In this document: piece after piece, positions 23,940 to 36,397 of the stretch | How positions within the stretch are numbered: position 1 is the stretch's first letter | Layout: every line of letters starts with the position of its first letter | DNA from: Pyrus communis | Taxonomy: Eukaryota > Streptophyta > Magnoliopsida > Rosales > Rosaceae | Direction: 5' to 3' | Length of the DNA: 64,000 nt | NCBI RefSeq assembly: GCF_963583255.1 | Contig: NC_084811.1 | Coordinates: forward strand, 18,680,088 to 18,744,087 | Translations under genes and position numbers: made by a program | The notes under the pieces: model-generated | The model's input: the letters and a program-made list of their open reading frames with translations, nothing else | Databases searched by the model: none | Told to the model about the DNA's origin: nothing

Positions 23940-24000
23940 TGCTTTTGTGCTCTCTCTCTCTCTCTCTCTCTCCCCCTCCCTCCCTCCCTCCCTCTCTGGT
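23940..24000. repeat. CT microsatellite followed by CCCT repeats
   Basis: (TC)n of about 11 units is followed by TCCC repeats. It lies between the CACTA terminus and the unassigned fragment to the right. Confidence 0.9.
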
Positions 24001-24636
24001 TGGTGATTAAATATCTCTTGTATACAGATTTACTGCTTTATATTTTATTGTCTACGGGCACATAGGATTAGGATAACTTAAAAAAAAAAAAAAAATCGCA
24101 AACTAGTGCGTTATCCGAAAGATTTGGTTTGAACTTTGAAGCTATAGGTAAAGGACGCTGGCACATTATGTTTTGGGAAAAAAGGTTGAGTTGGGTGATG
24201 CATACATTTTCTAGTTGTGTATGTTGCCATTTTTTTTGGTTGTTGGTTAACTGGCTAGAATTTAATGGCAGAAAAAGCAAGGGGAATAATTGTGGGCTGT
24301 GTACCTGTGAATTTTGGTATACTATCGTACATTCTTAGTTTTTCCTTAATATGAAAGTGTTGAAAATAGCGATATGCTTAGGTCTCATTTGTCTCAAGAG
24401 CATATAATAATGATTTAGATTTGAGTATCAAAACACGAGCTAGCCCTACGTTAGTTGTTGTAAGTGTTTTACTGTACTATTAGTTTGGTCTGTTATATTT
24501 GGTGGACTGTTGGTCAACAGTGTCACAAGGTCATATATATGTGTGGGTGATTGATTTTGGTGGTGGTTGATCATATTTGTAGTGGAAAGAAAGAAAAATA
24601 TGCTGTACATCTAATATGCAATCAATCTTCTGTAGG

Positions 24637-24855
24637 TTACTGAAATTGATCTCCATCGTCATTTCCGTGATTTATTACCAGATGTTAGAATTGGAGATGT
24701 TATAGCAGTAATGGTGCACAACCATGAAGATAAATATTATGAGTATCTGGAATTCAGGACACGAGATGCAACATTATCGGCTATGGAGAAGGGACATCAT
24801 ACTATTATCTGCGACAAGAAAATCAAGGTACAGAGTCTGGTTGGAGATTATAGAT
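24637..24855 (+). pseudogene. Unassigned exon-like fragment, weakly RRM-like
   Basis: An AG-preceded open stretch encodes about 72 residues ending at TGA 24853-24855. It includes KYYEYLEFRTRDATLSAME, which resembles the RNP1 strand and following helix of an RNA recognition motif, but no RNP2 strand is clear. A GT at 24829 could end the exon, with a possible next exon after TGTTGCAG at 25088. I cannot identify the gene; it may be a captured fragment next to the CACTA element. Confidence 0.25.
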
Positions 24856-24906
24856 GACGGGTCTAGCTTCTTCTTTATAATCATAGTATGCCGGGAGCTA
24901 ATATAA

Positions 24907-26218
24907 TTAACTTTTGAGTGAAGCAAACGCATACTCATTGTAATTGACAGAGTTTATACTCCGTGGCTAGCAGTAGCATGCTCAGACCGTCATTATATTT
25001 TTTTCGAATGATGTTGTACGTGGAAATCACATTGTACTTGATCTGATCGGTCCAATTTAATTCTCTTTTTTCTTTCTTTCTGTTGCAGTATTACCCTACG
25101 TCATTAGTGAAGCAAGATCTGGTTCTTTTTTCCCCATGAAGTTCAGGAGCAGCAGAAGCTTATATTGGCGCCACTAGGTCGCAATAAGTATTTGAGACGA
25201 CCTCTAGTTTTAAGTTAATTTCCTTGTATTGTAGTTTTTAAATGGTTAAATTGTCATGAAAAGCACAGGTCCACCTACATAATAAGCAACAAAGTGCCAG
25301 TGGCCAGTGAAAAATTTGATAGGCCGTTACTGGAGAGATCTACCAAGTTTTCTATGTTGAGCTCATTACGGCTTTCATATTTTTCTTCCTTACTATTATC
25401 TACTTCATTTATATCTGGACGATCGCCCCTTACTTCTTCAAAGGACAATGTTAGGGTATTCGATAAACATCGTTCTGCGACTAGTTCTAGATGACAAACC
25501 TAAGGAAACAGAGTGATATATATGGAATTTATTGAGAAATAGTAGAGGAACAAATTGGCTCTCTGATTTGGTTGTAGAAAAAATTTCAAGAAGAACAAAT
25601 TATCTAACAAAGCTTGTTAACCCGATCTATGTTAAAACCTTTTAAAGCTCTAAATTTTACCTCTGGCTTTTCAATTATAGGTAAAGAAAACTTCTCATCA
25701 AACTCTACCCTTCCCTGCTTAACTGGTCAGCTAGGGGTGAGGAAGTTAAATTTTCTTGTCAAAAAAAATAATTTAGTAACAAATTATCTCCAACGGACTT
25801 GGCAAATACCCAGAGACTTGGGACCTTGAGCGCTCCATGGCCAGAGGCTCCCCCACTCAACTCCGCAAATAATTTATTTATTTATTTATTTATTTTTGGT
25901 AATAATAACGTGTCTTGTCTTTTTTCCACCACCTCCTTCATTTAGTAATGTTAAAATCGATTGAGTCTGTTGGAGTGCAAAATTGTGATGAAGTTGACTA
26001 AATCAATCCAAATTTTATCCAAGTAGCCGTCGGCCGTTCTGTTCCATCATTTCATGCATGAAATGTTCCTCCCTAGTCCCTATACGTTGAGGAAGGAGAG
26101 TCGCACCTCTCTGAAATGCTAATTATTCCTTAGCGTTTCACACTTTTAATTTTAGTCCACCTAGGTTAACAAACTTGTATTGTATTTGTGGAGGGTGTTG
26201 GAGATGTCACCTGAAAAA
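24907..26218. other. Intergenic stretch left of the P5CR pair
   Basis: No gene is supported. Short frames at 25294-25494 and 25614-25829 lack recognisable features. A (TTTA)n tract lies near 25868-25895. Confidence 0.4.
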
Positions 26219-26376
26219 GAGTAATGTTAGAGAAATTAAATATGTAGATTAAATTAGCGAACCAAATGAGATGTCACTATTAGAAAATGAGCACGTTTAT
26301 CAATGATTAAGTAATAATTCAATTATCAACTTCTATATCATTTAGTTTACAAAATTTAATCTTCCTATCATTAGCC
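26219..26376. mobile_element. MITE related to the one at 7760, about 230 bp before a P5CR start codon
   Basis: Ends GAGTAATGTTAGAG and, inverted, GGCTAATGATAGGAAGATTA match the Mutator-type MITE at 7760-7928 in order and spacing (shared GTTTATCAAtGATTAAGTAATAA-like core). Flanks CCTGAAAAA and CGTAAAAAA are a degraded 9-bp target duplication (7 of 9 by eye). It lies in the upstream region of the first P5CR-like gene. Confidence 0.7.
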
Positions 26377-26607
26377 CGTAAAAAATGTCTAATTAGTATT
26401 TCATAGCTTATGTGTGGTTATTTGACATTAGAAAAAGGACTTGGTCTGCCTTGAAGTTTGACCTGAAACTACATTGACCGAAATAGAAGGGAAAGCGTTG
26501 CTCTCCGATCCATTCCTCCTAATTCACCAACTCACAGGAAAGATTAACTCAGACTCAAGTGTTGCTGAGAAAAAGGAAGCATTGGGTTTGGGCAAAGAAG
26601 GAATTAA

Positions 26608-29600
26608 ATGGCAGGAGGTGAGGAAGTGGAAGTCAAACCAATTGACAAGGAAGCCTTCAATTTGGGGTTCATTGGAGCTGGTAAATTGGCAGCAAGTGTT
26701 GCCATCGGATTGGTCAACCAGGGGATTGTACCACCTTCTCGAATTTTCACTGCTCACCGGAATCCGGAAAGCCGGCTGGATTTTACATCTGTTGGAATTC
26801 AGGTTTATCAGAACAATCATCAGGTACATACATGTTTCTTAGTTGGTATGCTTCGGTGTCTCTGGATGATGGATTTAGGCTAAATTATATAGAAATGCTT
26901 TGCACAACGGAATCATTTGAAAATCCTTTATTTAGTTAATCTGTAATGCTCATGTAGTATAAATTAGTAATTTCGTAACAACGTAATTCAATTTTTATAC
27001 ACTTTGTAAAAAAGCATGTATGTAGCTCTAAGCCTCTAACCCAAAAGGAAAATGATTTCATGTGGAAGTGCCCTTCTTTTTAAACCTGCAACTTTTCTAT
27101 TTGAGATACAATCATGGTGGTTTTGCTGCACTTCTTGCTATACGAATATGTTTTACGGGTTATGCATCCTAATATTTACAGATGTTACCTCTCTGTTAGT
27201 ATTTATCGTTAATCCTGTATTGCTGCATTGCTCCAAGTATAAATTAGCCTTCAGTTGCTGAACAAAACAAATTCTTTGCTCATTTGTTAGGAAACTTGGA
27301 TTCCTTAATTAGCTTTTGTATTGCTTCCATCTCATTATACTGCTCTTATAGTTCCCTCTCTCTTTTTCTTTTTCGTTAATATCTTGGGCAGGTGGCTGAA
27401 GAGTGTGATGTAATCATTTTCTCAGTGAAACCTCAAATACGTACGCCTTCCTTTGCTCGGTTTCCTTTTCCAGTACATATATGAATATAAGATATCCACC
27501 ATGTTCTACTCTGTAATAGTTTTTCCTTGCACTCATCTCTTCCAAGCAATGACGTCACTCTCCTGAAATAATTTTGACTGCATTCTGAGTAATGCTCTGT
27601 TGAACACTGTTGAACATTGATAGTCTTTATTAACTTTTGAAATTGCTAGGTAGATCCGTTCCACACATTAAGTGGATTTTAGAAGGAGAGGAGGAGGAGG
27701 GAGAGGCTGGGTAGGGGGTGGTGAGAGGGTTTGAAACGACCTTGGAAAAGTACCCTATGCTCTATTGAACTATAATTGAAATCAAATGATGAGAAACCTC
27801 TTGACCAAATATCATATTTACCCTAAATAATTGAATATCATAGAAGTGAAATTGGTTTGTTTTGTCCTTTTGATCATATATTGGATTGTTGGATATGCAG
27901 TTAAGGAAGTAATCCTGGACTTACGGCCTCTACTTTCACAAAATAAACTTCTTGTGTCGCTTGCTGTGGGACACAAACTGAAAGCTCTACAGGTTTGTAT
28001 ACTGCTATATGAAATTGGCAGCTTGTTACATCAATGCCTTGGTATTACAATCTCAGTAGCATTAAATTGTGAATCGTGATGTCCCAACTTCTAAATCAAT
28101 TCATTAGAAAGGTGATATTCTTTAAGCTTATATCCTCCCACTCTAGCTTCACACTTTTTGCCCATCATTGAGTCTCAACTGCAGGATAGCCTCAAAGCAC
28201 TTGCGATATTTAGAAACTTCGATATGCTTATAATTTATCAGTCCCACGTGGCCTGACTGCTTGGTATACAGTTTGTAATGGAATATCTCCTAGCAACTTA
28301 GTAATGTAAAAGCATAAGTAATTTATTTATAGTTTATGAAGGTTAAGAGTTAGTTTTTGTTGGATCGTAAAGAAGCATGGACCTGAAAAATAACATACAT
28401 TTGAGCGGTTTAAAAGCTCTCTTGGGTACCCTTCCCTTACAAGCTGGTTTTTAAGGACAAGTTTATGCATCGGCTCTTAACTGGATCTGCTAGATTGCTC
28501 CTCTTTACTCAGTAGTAATCAATTGTGCTTATTATCTAATTGTGATTCAGCCTGGATCATTAGGTAGTTCATAAACACTGGAATTTTTTAGCTACAATAT
28601 ACCTGTTATACTGTTACAATTTTATTTTTTGAACTGATGATGTTAAAAATTGAGAGAACCGCAACCGATGTACAAATCGGAAGGCCTTTTTTGTTGACCA
28701 ATCTTCCAAAATCAATCTTTATGACTTAATAAACTTTAGAAACAAATCTATTTTGTTCGCATATAAGTCATTTTTGTTTCTTTCTTACTAAGGTAATGAT
28801 GAATCAAGTATCTAGTTAGTAAAAGTGGAAGTTACCATAGAGGAAAAAAAATCAAATTACACAAAAACATAGTTTTGTTTAACAAATTTTCTCATTCCCT
28901 AGCGTCATTGTGATATGCTTTGTAAAGTTTTCTGGGGTGATTCTTTTACATTGAAGTTTCTGAGCTTTCATATTTTCATTACTTTGTTCAAATCTTCTAC
29001 TCAGGAATGGGCTGGTCATTGCCGATTTGTTAGAGTAATCCCTAATACCGCTTCTGTCATTGGTGAAGCAGCTACAGGTAACAACTAGTTCCTGGTTCTC
29101 ACATTTGTTGTCCTTCTCTTTTAGGCCATAAATGTGCTGTACTGAAATAAATTCCTTCCAATTCTTTAAATTATCGACTTCATGGCCCTTAATTCCTTCA
29201 ATTAAAGGATTTAATCAATATATTAAGTTCATGTAGAAGGTATTACATTGCTCGGATTTTCCCAATCTGAATCAACTACGTAGCCAGTTTTCAGCCTTAG
29301 TTTTGTCAACATCAAAACCAATAGATTTTAAATTTATATGAGGATAACAAAGATCTAAAAGATTACGAAGATCTCCAGTGGCCTTCAGTACTAAGAACTC
29401 TCATCTGTCAGACAGATGCCATTTCCTTCAACCTTGAAATGCTGCTATATTACTGAAGACAGAATATATGTGGATCAATTGCATAGCATTGTTCTAGCTT
29501 TATCCTGCAGTCTCCTCCGTGTGACAATGTGTGATTACATGCAAACAGTTATGCACTTGGGTGAAGCTGCAACAGTAAACGACGGTGAGTTAATAGCAGA

Positions 29601-30723
29601 CCTATTTGGAGCTGTTGGCAAGGTGTGGAAAATGGACGAGAAATTCTCTGATGCTGCTGGTGTTGTTGGGTATGTGCATGTCTTGTTATAATTAAAAGAC
29701 CAGACATGTAAACTGGGCACTATTATACCATTAGAGTTTAGAAAGGCATCCTCTTGCATAAGCATCTCTTATATATTCTTTTTAAAAAAGAAATAACTGA
29801 ATGGATAGAGACGCACATTGACAGAAGTCCATCAAATTTAGTGGTTTTTTTTTCCTTGGACAATTTTGCAGTGGCGCTGGTACAGCATTTGCATCTATAG
29901 CAATAGAAGCTATGGCTGATGGAGGTGTAGCTGCAGGCTTACCACGAGAAATTTCTCTGAGTCTTGCTTCTCAAGCTGTAAGTGGAATCTGTGCTGATTA
30001 TTTTTTTCGAGATTGTCTATGCTGGGTACTCGATGTATGTTTCTGGAAACAATTCAATATTTCTATAAGTGAAGATAGCTAGAAAGCTCCAGACTTGTAC
30101 TTTCGGATTCACAGAGCACTTTATGGTGAGGGGTTATACAATCATATGGATATTCTCATGCCTCTGTTTTAGCAGCAATAACCCCTAGAAGCACGTATTT
30201 ATCTTTTGTTTAACATGCTTGTTGATCTATAGACGCGTGAAAAATTAAAAGTTTAAATAAGGGAAACATGCACAAATAGATCCGGTTACAAATTTAATTC
30301 AAAAATTGAATTGGGAGTGACATTAAACAAACAATAAGCGGTATATAAACCACATGATCATAGTAGTTGCCATTATCCACCAAAGTCAAAAACGTCAGGC
30401 AGGCTCATGATATGCCATGCGCTTTGCCTATGGAAATTATATTGTTTACGACCTGAGGCGATGTCCCAGGATTATGAACTATTGTTGGCCTCTGATGTAT
30501 AATCTCTCATTTCTGTTTCCCTTGTGCTGTGCCAAAGTTCTATGGAGCAGCAGCCATGGTGATGAAAACAGGAAAACATCCAGGTCAGCTGAAAGACCAA
30601 GTTGCATCACCTGGAGGAATCACCATTGCCGGGATTCATGAGCTTGAGAAGGGCGCATTTCGTGCAAGCATGATGAACGCGGTTGTTGCAGCTGCTAAGC
30701 GTAGCCATGAGATGGGTCAATGA
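26608..30723 (+). CDS. P5CR-like paralogue, intact frame but divergent active site (copy 1)
   Basis: Seven exons: 26608-26823, 27392-27440, 27901-27992, 29005-29077, 29549-29669, 29872-29977 and 30538-30723. All introns start GT and end AG. They join to 843 nt, 280 residues plus stop, with no lesion. The N-terminal Rossmann glycine loop (GFIGAGKLA, residues 20-28) for NAD(P)H is present, as is the C-terminal P5CR signature region (ASPGGITIAGIHELEKG). The loop that should read DAVTGLSGSGPAY reads DAAGVVGGAGTAF, so the conserved threonine is Gly181, and MPNTP reads IPNTA. By hand count it shares 137 of 208 residues with copy 2 over exons 2-7. P5CR makes proline from pyrroline-5-carboxylate; whether this copy still does is doubtful. 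Purifying selection on frame and splice sites is inferred, not measured. Confidence 0.9.
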
Positions 30724-31489
30724 CTTCGCTTTCCGCATGTTAATTTTGCCAAGGCAGGGTTGCATACATTGTGTCATGACAAGTTGTAAAATTGGTCTGT
30801 ATGCTGGGGAACCATTCACATAAAATTTGTACCAGGTTGCTCGTTGTATGACTCCTAGTTTTCTGCATTGGGTTTAAGTGAAGTGGATTTTCCGTCTCCA
30901 GTGCATGAATGTATATTTGAATGCTATGTGAACAAAGTTGATTCTCTCAAAGTATATCTTATAAAAAAAATTGTAGATCTTCTGCTTTAATAACGTGTCA
31001 AGTTAGAGTAATCACCGCAAAAACAACTGACAACGAGTTCAAATCCTCAAGTTTTAGGATTCATTTGATAACCATGTCGTTTTTGTATGTGTTTTAGATA
31101 TGAAGTAAACTGAGGAAAAAGAGGGATGAAATGGTGATAGGGATGGCAAGAAGTAAAGAGTAAAAGAATGAACACAAATTCTTAGAATCCTATGTATCAA
31201 ACAGGGGTGGGTGCGGGTCGGTTTGGGCAAAATTGCAAACCGAAACCAACCAAGTTGGGTCTAAAATCGATCAAGTTCGGTTAACCGAATGTGGCGGGTT
31301 GGTTTAGATTGGTTTTCGGTTTATGTGAAGACAAAAATACATAATAAATTTCTCTTCCAAAAATTACAGAACATAACATTAATATAAGTAATTGCTCAAA
31401 AGAAAGTACAAATGAACCAGCCTAAGGAGCGCATCAAAACAGCAACTACTGCATTTTCCAAATGGGGCCCCTATTCTTCTCCAAATGGG
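30724..31489. other. Intergenic region between the two P5CR genes
   Basis: It holds the 3' flank of copy 1 and a degenerate insertion from about 31202 beginning CAGGGGTGGGTGCGGGTCGG, which looks like a hAT-type terminus followed by GGTTTCGGTT-rich sequence. No matching right end was found. The ORF at 31412-31741 spans the promoter of copy 2 and is not considered real. Confidence 0.4.
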
Positions 31490-31598
31490 CACGTGCAAAA
31501 TAGAAAGATGAAACGCAAACGCATAGTTAAATCCAACGTCAGAGCAGAAGACACGTGTTCAACATCATCATCTCCACCACCAGATCCTGAAACGTGTC
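31490..31598 (+). promoter_or_regulatory. Three ACGTG (G-box / ABRE-like) sites upstream of canonical P5CR
   Basis: CACGTG occurs at 31490-31495 and 31552-31557, and ACGTGTC at 31592-31598, all within 285 bp of the ATG at 31771. ACGTG cores bind bZIP/ABF and bHLH factors and are frequent in ABA- and osmotic-stress-responsive promoters, which suits a proline biosynthesis gene. I saw no such site in the 500 bp before copy 1. Function is inferred from motif clustering only. Confidence 0.45.
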
Positions 31599-31770
31599 GT
31601 CAAATCCAATACCAAATCAAATATGCTTTTGTTCCGCATCGGAGGATCTTTCCAAAACGAACTAGACGACCGACTAGTTCAGTACTTCTCCTTCCCGCTT
31701 CGAGAAAACGTAACAAACTGAACCAGTCCCCCGCAGCGTAGTGAGAGGAATACGACGTCGCATTGCAGCC

Positions 31771-34700
31771 ATGGAAGCGCTACCCATCCCGACGGACACG
31801 TACAAACTAGGGTTTATCGGAGCAGGTAAAATGGCTGAGAGCATTGCCAGAGGAATCGTCCGATCGGGGGTTCTCCCTCCCAATCGCATCTCTACCTTCC
31901 ACCCTCACCCCAGTCGTCGCCAAGCCTTCGAGTCCTTCGGAGTCCATCTCCTCTCCGAAAACGACGACGTCTGAACCCCCCCCCCCCCTCTCTCTCTCTC
32001 TCTCCCATTTTCCCTGCTTTTACGCGTCTCCGTATCTAATTGAATGACTGAAGTTGCATCGTTGCAGGTGCTCGAAGAGAGTGACGTCGTCATTTTCTCT
32101 GTCAAACCTCAAGTTGGTATTTCCATTTTCCATTATCTCGGATTTGTTTGAAAGTTTCGTTTTAATTGAAAGATTTGGCTCTTTTTTTATCTTATTTGTT
32201 GAATGATTGAAATAATGTGCATTGATTGTAAAGATATATATGGGGCATGAATGATTAGGTGGTGATTTTGTGGTTGTTTACTAGATAATGATATCATTGT
32301 GGTGTTGATTTTGCGCAGTTAAAGATGTAGTTTTGCAGTTGAGGCCGCTTCTTTCCAGAAAGAAGCTGCTTGTTTCAATTGCTGCTGGAGTCAAATTGAA
32401 AGATCTGCAGGTCTCTCACTTGCAACTCTTCTTACTTCTATCCACATTGACTGTATGGATTGCCAAAAACCCTGTATTTCATTTTTGAATCCCTTGTTTC
32501 CAAGTTAATGTGTTGATTTTGATTGTTTTGCATTCAGTTTTCTGAGGAAAATCATGTACTGAATCTGTTACATTTGTTAACTGATTTAATTGTTGTACAC
32601 GGTGTAGTCAAAAGTTTATATCAGGGTATTGCTAACCCAAGTTTTTTAAATAAGCTATATTCTTAAGTGCTACATAAGAATAGATTCACATGGCCGTGGG
32701 GCACAAACAGGAAGGAATAAAAAAGAAAAAGAAAATATGCAATGCAAGAAGTAGCTAAGAGTTGGAGTGAATGAGTTATAAATGTTTTCAAAGAAGAAAG
32801 TTAGATGTATAATTTTTCCTTTTTACACATTATCGCAGCCACATTTGGATAGCCGCACTCCACAGAATTAGCTCCCCATCTTCTCTACTATTCCGTACTG
32901 GCCAACCTTCTTACACGTCTCTGCCCTTTTGCGACTCTATGGAGTGATTATGAGGGGGCAGGGTCAGAGAGTGGTTGCGGAAAGACAGAGAGTAGGAAAT
33001 TAAATTTGTGCGAAGGGGAAAAGGGAGGACAAAGAGCTGGGCTGAGCTAATTTAAGTCTTTCATGCATATGTAATCTTTTTGAAGGCCGAGCCAATTCTT
33101 AGTTCTTTGTCTGCCCTCTGGATCTTATTAGAAGTTGACAGTGAAAGAGGACATTTTTCCCCAAGTGCATTAAGGCCACCCTTTTCTTTGTCTAAATCCA
33201 TAGGCGAATAAATATATTGTTCTGTTCAGCATTTGGTTTCCTTGCTGTGTCAAGTGAATGGATTATATGATGCTACTGTTTACCAAATTTTAGCCATAGC
33301 AAAGAAAGCAGGACTGGCTTTTCTATCATGGAGAAATGTGAAGTCCTCAATGTTTGGTTAGCTATACGGAGGCTGAAAGACCAATAAATAACACAAAACA
33401 TGTGCACTATAATCTGATGAACTGAAGGAGCAATGTATCATGTGCACATAAACTGTCATCACCTTAGCATCCGTTCTTAAATTTTTAATTCAGGGGACTT
33501 GTAGTTCTCCCCTTTGTTTTCCTTTCTATAGGGAAATAGTGCAGTTTGTAATTTTCCAAAGGTATTTAATATGTCATGACTGAAAATATAGGGCAACGGG
33601 TATTACAGGTCAGTATCTATAAACAACTGTATAATAATCATTATCACAACTTATTAATGTGCCAAGAACCAGAAAGAATGTAGAGTCATGTTTGACAATA
33701 ATGTTGCTGGCATTTCTCTTTGCACAGACTGAATTAATTGCCCAGACTTACAACAGTTACCCACTCCCAAGTTTAGCCCCTTTTTCACCCTTCAAATTGT
33801 ACATAGTAATGAAAATTGAAGTTTCTTAGTAATTTGGGTTACTAGTTTTATGATTTCTGGAACAGAGTAATTTGTTTTGGCCTGCATGCTTTAGACACTA
33901 CCAGGGAGGCATGATCTGGGAAATGACTTTTAAGGATCTAATTTATTTGGAATAAATACTTTTATCATGTTATACTTTCATGCATTGAGTTCAATTTTCT
34001 ACTTTAATAAATAACTTTTGAGCTGTTAATCTTACTTAATTGAAAATAAAAAGTTGAGTCCATGGCCTCCAGATTTTCATCTATTTTTCCAACAAAATTG
34101 TTCCATCCTTCTCAGGAATGGGCCGGTCACAGCCGATTTATTAGGGTAATGCCAAATACTCCTTCAGCTGTCGGTGCAGCAGCCTCAGGTACTTATGTTA
34201 TCCTTTTAATATTTTAATCTTTCATATTGATGTTAAAAATTTATGCTTTATTGTTTTTCTTTATGAACCTGTAAACTGTGCTGGCTACAGGTTGTATTTG
34301 AACTTTAGTTTGCTTTGCATACTTACAATGCTAAGATACAATTAGATGCTCCACATATCTATCAAGTTTTCAGTGAAATTTAAGTTGCATAGTGGGCATT
34401 TTTGTTGTTAATAGGTTGGTAGGATTTTTCTAATGTAATATATCTTTTTGGCGAGCCTTTTCTAAAGTAATATCTACTAAGCATTATGTTGTACTTCTCT
34501 CGCCCTGCCCTTTGAACTCTCCCTATGTAAAAACTATCAGCTATTTACATACTGAAAGGTATTTTTCTTAGTATTAACTAGGTAAAAGCTTGGAATATGA
34601 TATCTGGCCACTGTAGATCATGCTTCTATGACGTGACTCTGGTGACAAGACATGAAATGCAGATTACTTATGTCTAGTCACTGTATTTTAGAATTCTTCA

Positions 34701-35878
34701 AGTCTCCCTCTAGCTTACGCACATTTTCCTTGGATTGTTTTCATATTATTTGTAATTTGGGGTGCCAATTTTGTAAAATGGATGAAAAATGTCATGCACC
34801 ACTAATCTTCTGGTGAAATAGTTTTGAGCTTGGGAGGAGGTGCAACAGAACAAGATGGGGACCTCATAGCTAAAGTATTTGGATCAATAGGCAAGACATG
34901 GAAAGCTGATGAAAAATACTTTGACGCAGTTACTGGCCTGAGGTATGTGGTTTTGTGTCTACTTGATTCTGATTCATACTTCAATGCAAAATGTTACTTA
35001 TCTCCTACTGCAATTAGAGACTTTTTTTCCCTTTCAAGTACCCTTGCAATTAGAGAGGTTTTTCGGTTCGTCAACCATGAAGTATTGTCCAGATAATAGT
35101 AAACTGTAACTTAAGAGGTGCACTCATAAATTGTGGTTTGATTAATGCGTTTTATAAACATACAGTGGCAGTGGTCCTGCATATATATATTTGGCAATAG
35201 AGGCTTTGGCGGATGGAGGAGTTGCTGCAGGTCTACCTCGAGAACTTGCGTTGGGTCTAGCATCTCAAACTGTAAGTGTATTTATATTGCTTGGTGGTTT
35301 AGCGCTCAAGCAGTCATTTGGCATCATCATACCATCGTGTATGTGTGTCTATTTCTCACAAACTCTAACAGTGTAAGTCTTGATCTCCTTGAAAAGGACA
35401 TTTGGCATAAAATATATGAGAGCACCTAATCATGTTACTTCTCAAAGTAAAGCCTTTACCAAGAAAGGTGTACAAAAAAATTGACATATTGTATAACTCC
35501 TACAGCCTTTGGACCTGGATGTTGGTGGCTTGAACATCACAAGTACATTTTGAAAAAATGGCTCTGTGTGCAAGGTTTAGAGTTTATAATACATTTTGTT
35601 GGCGTTTTGCATTCCAAAATGTTTTGTCAATTTGTTTCTCATCAGTTTGGTGTTGTGGGGAGGTCTGATTCTTTGTTTCTTTTTTGCAGGTATTAGGAGC
35701 AGCATCTATGGCTTGTCATACTGGGAAGCATCCAGGTCAGCTAAAAGATGATGTAACATCACCTGGTGGAACTACCATTGCCGGCGTTCATGAGTTGGAG
35801 AAGGGTGGATTTCGTGGAATATTGATGAATGCAGTCCTTGCTGCTGCCAAGCGCAGCCGAGAATTTTCTCAGAGCTAG
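31771..35878 (+). CDS. P5CR: Pyrroline-5-carboxylate reductase (copy 2, canonical)
   Basis: Catalyses the last step of proline synthesis, NAD(P)H-dependent reduction of pyrroline-5-carboxylate, in cytosol or plastid. Seven exons: 31771-31968, 32068-32116, 32319-32410, 34116-34188, 34822-34942, 35166-35271 and 35690-35878. They join to 828 nt, 275 residues, the normal plant P5CR length. The Rossmann loop [15 protein letters not shown] spans residues 14-28. MPNTP, DAVTGLSGSGPAY (catalytic threonine at residue 175) and the signature [17 protein letters not shown] are all intact. The start is chosen at MEALPIP, which matches the plant P5CR N-terminus; the in-frame upstream codons from 31741 begin with GTG and are taken as leader. 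Exons 2-6 are 49, 92, 73, 121 and 106 nt, identical to copy 1, so the pair arose by tandem duplication. Confidence 0.97.
31974..32005. repeat. C-run plus CT microsatellite at the start of P5CR intron 1
   Basis: A C-run followed by (TC)n begins a few bases after the exon 1 donor (GAC|GTCTGA). Length variation here would sit next to a splice site. Confidence 0.9.
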
Positions 35879-36397
35879 ACACAGATAGTGACTTTCTTAT
35901 TTCAACGCATGTTCGTGCCATTGCAATGAAATCCAATTTTTGTTCTCCTCCGTAGCTCAGGGGATATACAAATCGTTTCCGCAGAATATTATTACAGATT
36001 ATAGTACTGTCCCCCGCTGCATTCTGCTGAATTGAACGTTGCTTGAAATACTGCCTTCAAGCTTGGAATACAGGTAAAATAAGATAGGGGCCTCAGGGTT
36101 GAGGTCCATTGCGATCTCATAAAACATCTTCAAAACATTTCACTTTTAGACCTCGCGTACCATTTTATTTTAATATAATATATCCGTTACATTTTCCATC
36201 CATTGGTTCGTTAAGAGCTGACGTGGCTGTCATATTTTTGTCATGTGGCAAAAAAATAATTTTTTTATAGATTTAAAATATTATAATAATTTATACTAAA
36301 AAAAATATTAAAAAAAAACCAAAGCCCAGAATCCATTACCCCCAACCCACCTCCCTTGTGGCTGCATAGGTCTTGAATAGTACTCCTCATATGGCTG
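35879..36397. other. 3' flank of P5CR and AT-rich junction
   Basis: No gene is seen. It contains the presumed P5CR 3' UTR, then an AT-rich tract (36240-36325) that leads into the gypsy remnant. Confidence 0.4.

Noticed and set aside
26608..30723. Calling the first P5CR copy a pseudogene
   Set aside because: All splice sites and the full 280-codon frame are intact and exon lengths match the neighbour, so decay is not supported despite the altered active site.
31412..31741. 109-codon ORF before the second P5CR
   Set aside because: It spans the promoter with the ACGTG sites, has no recognisable domain and ends just before the P5CR leader.
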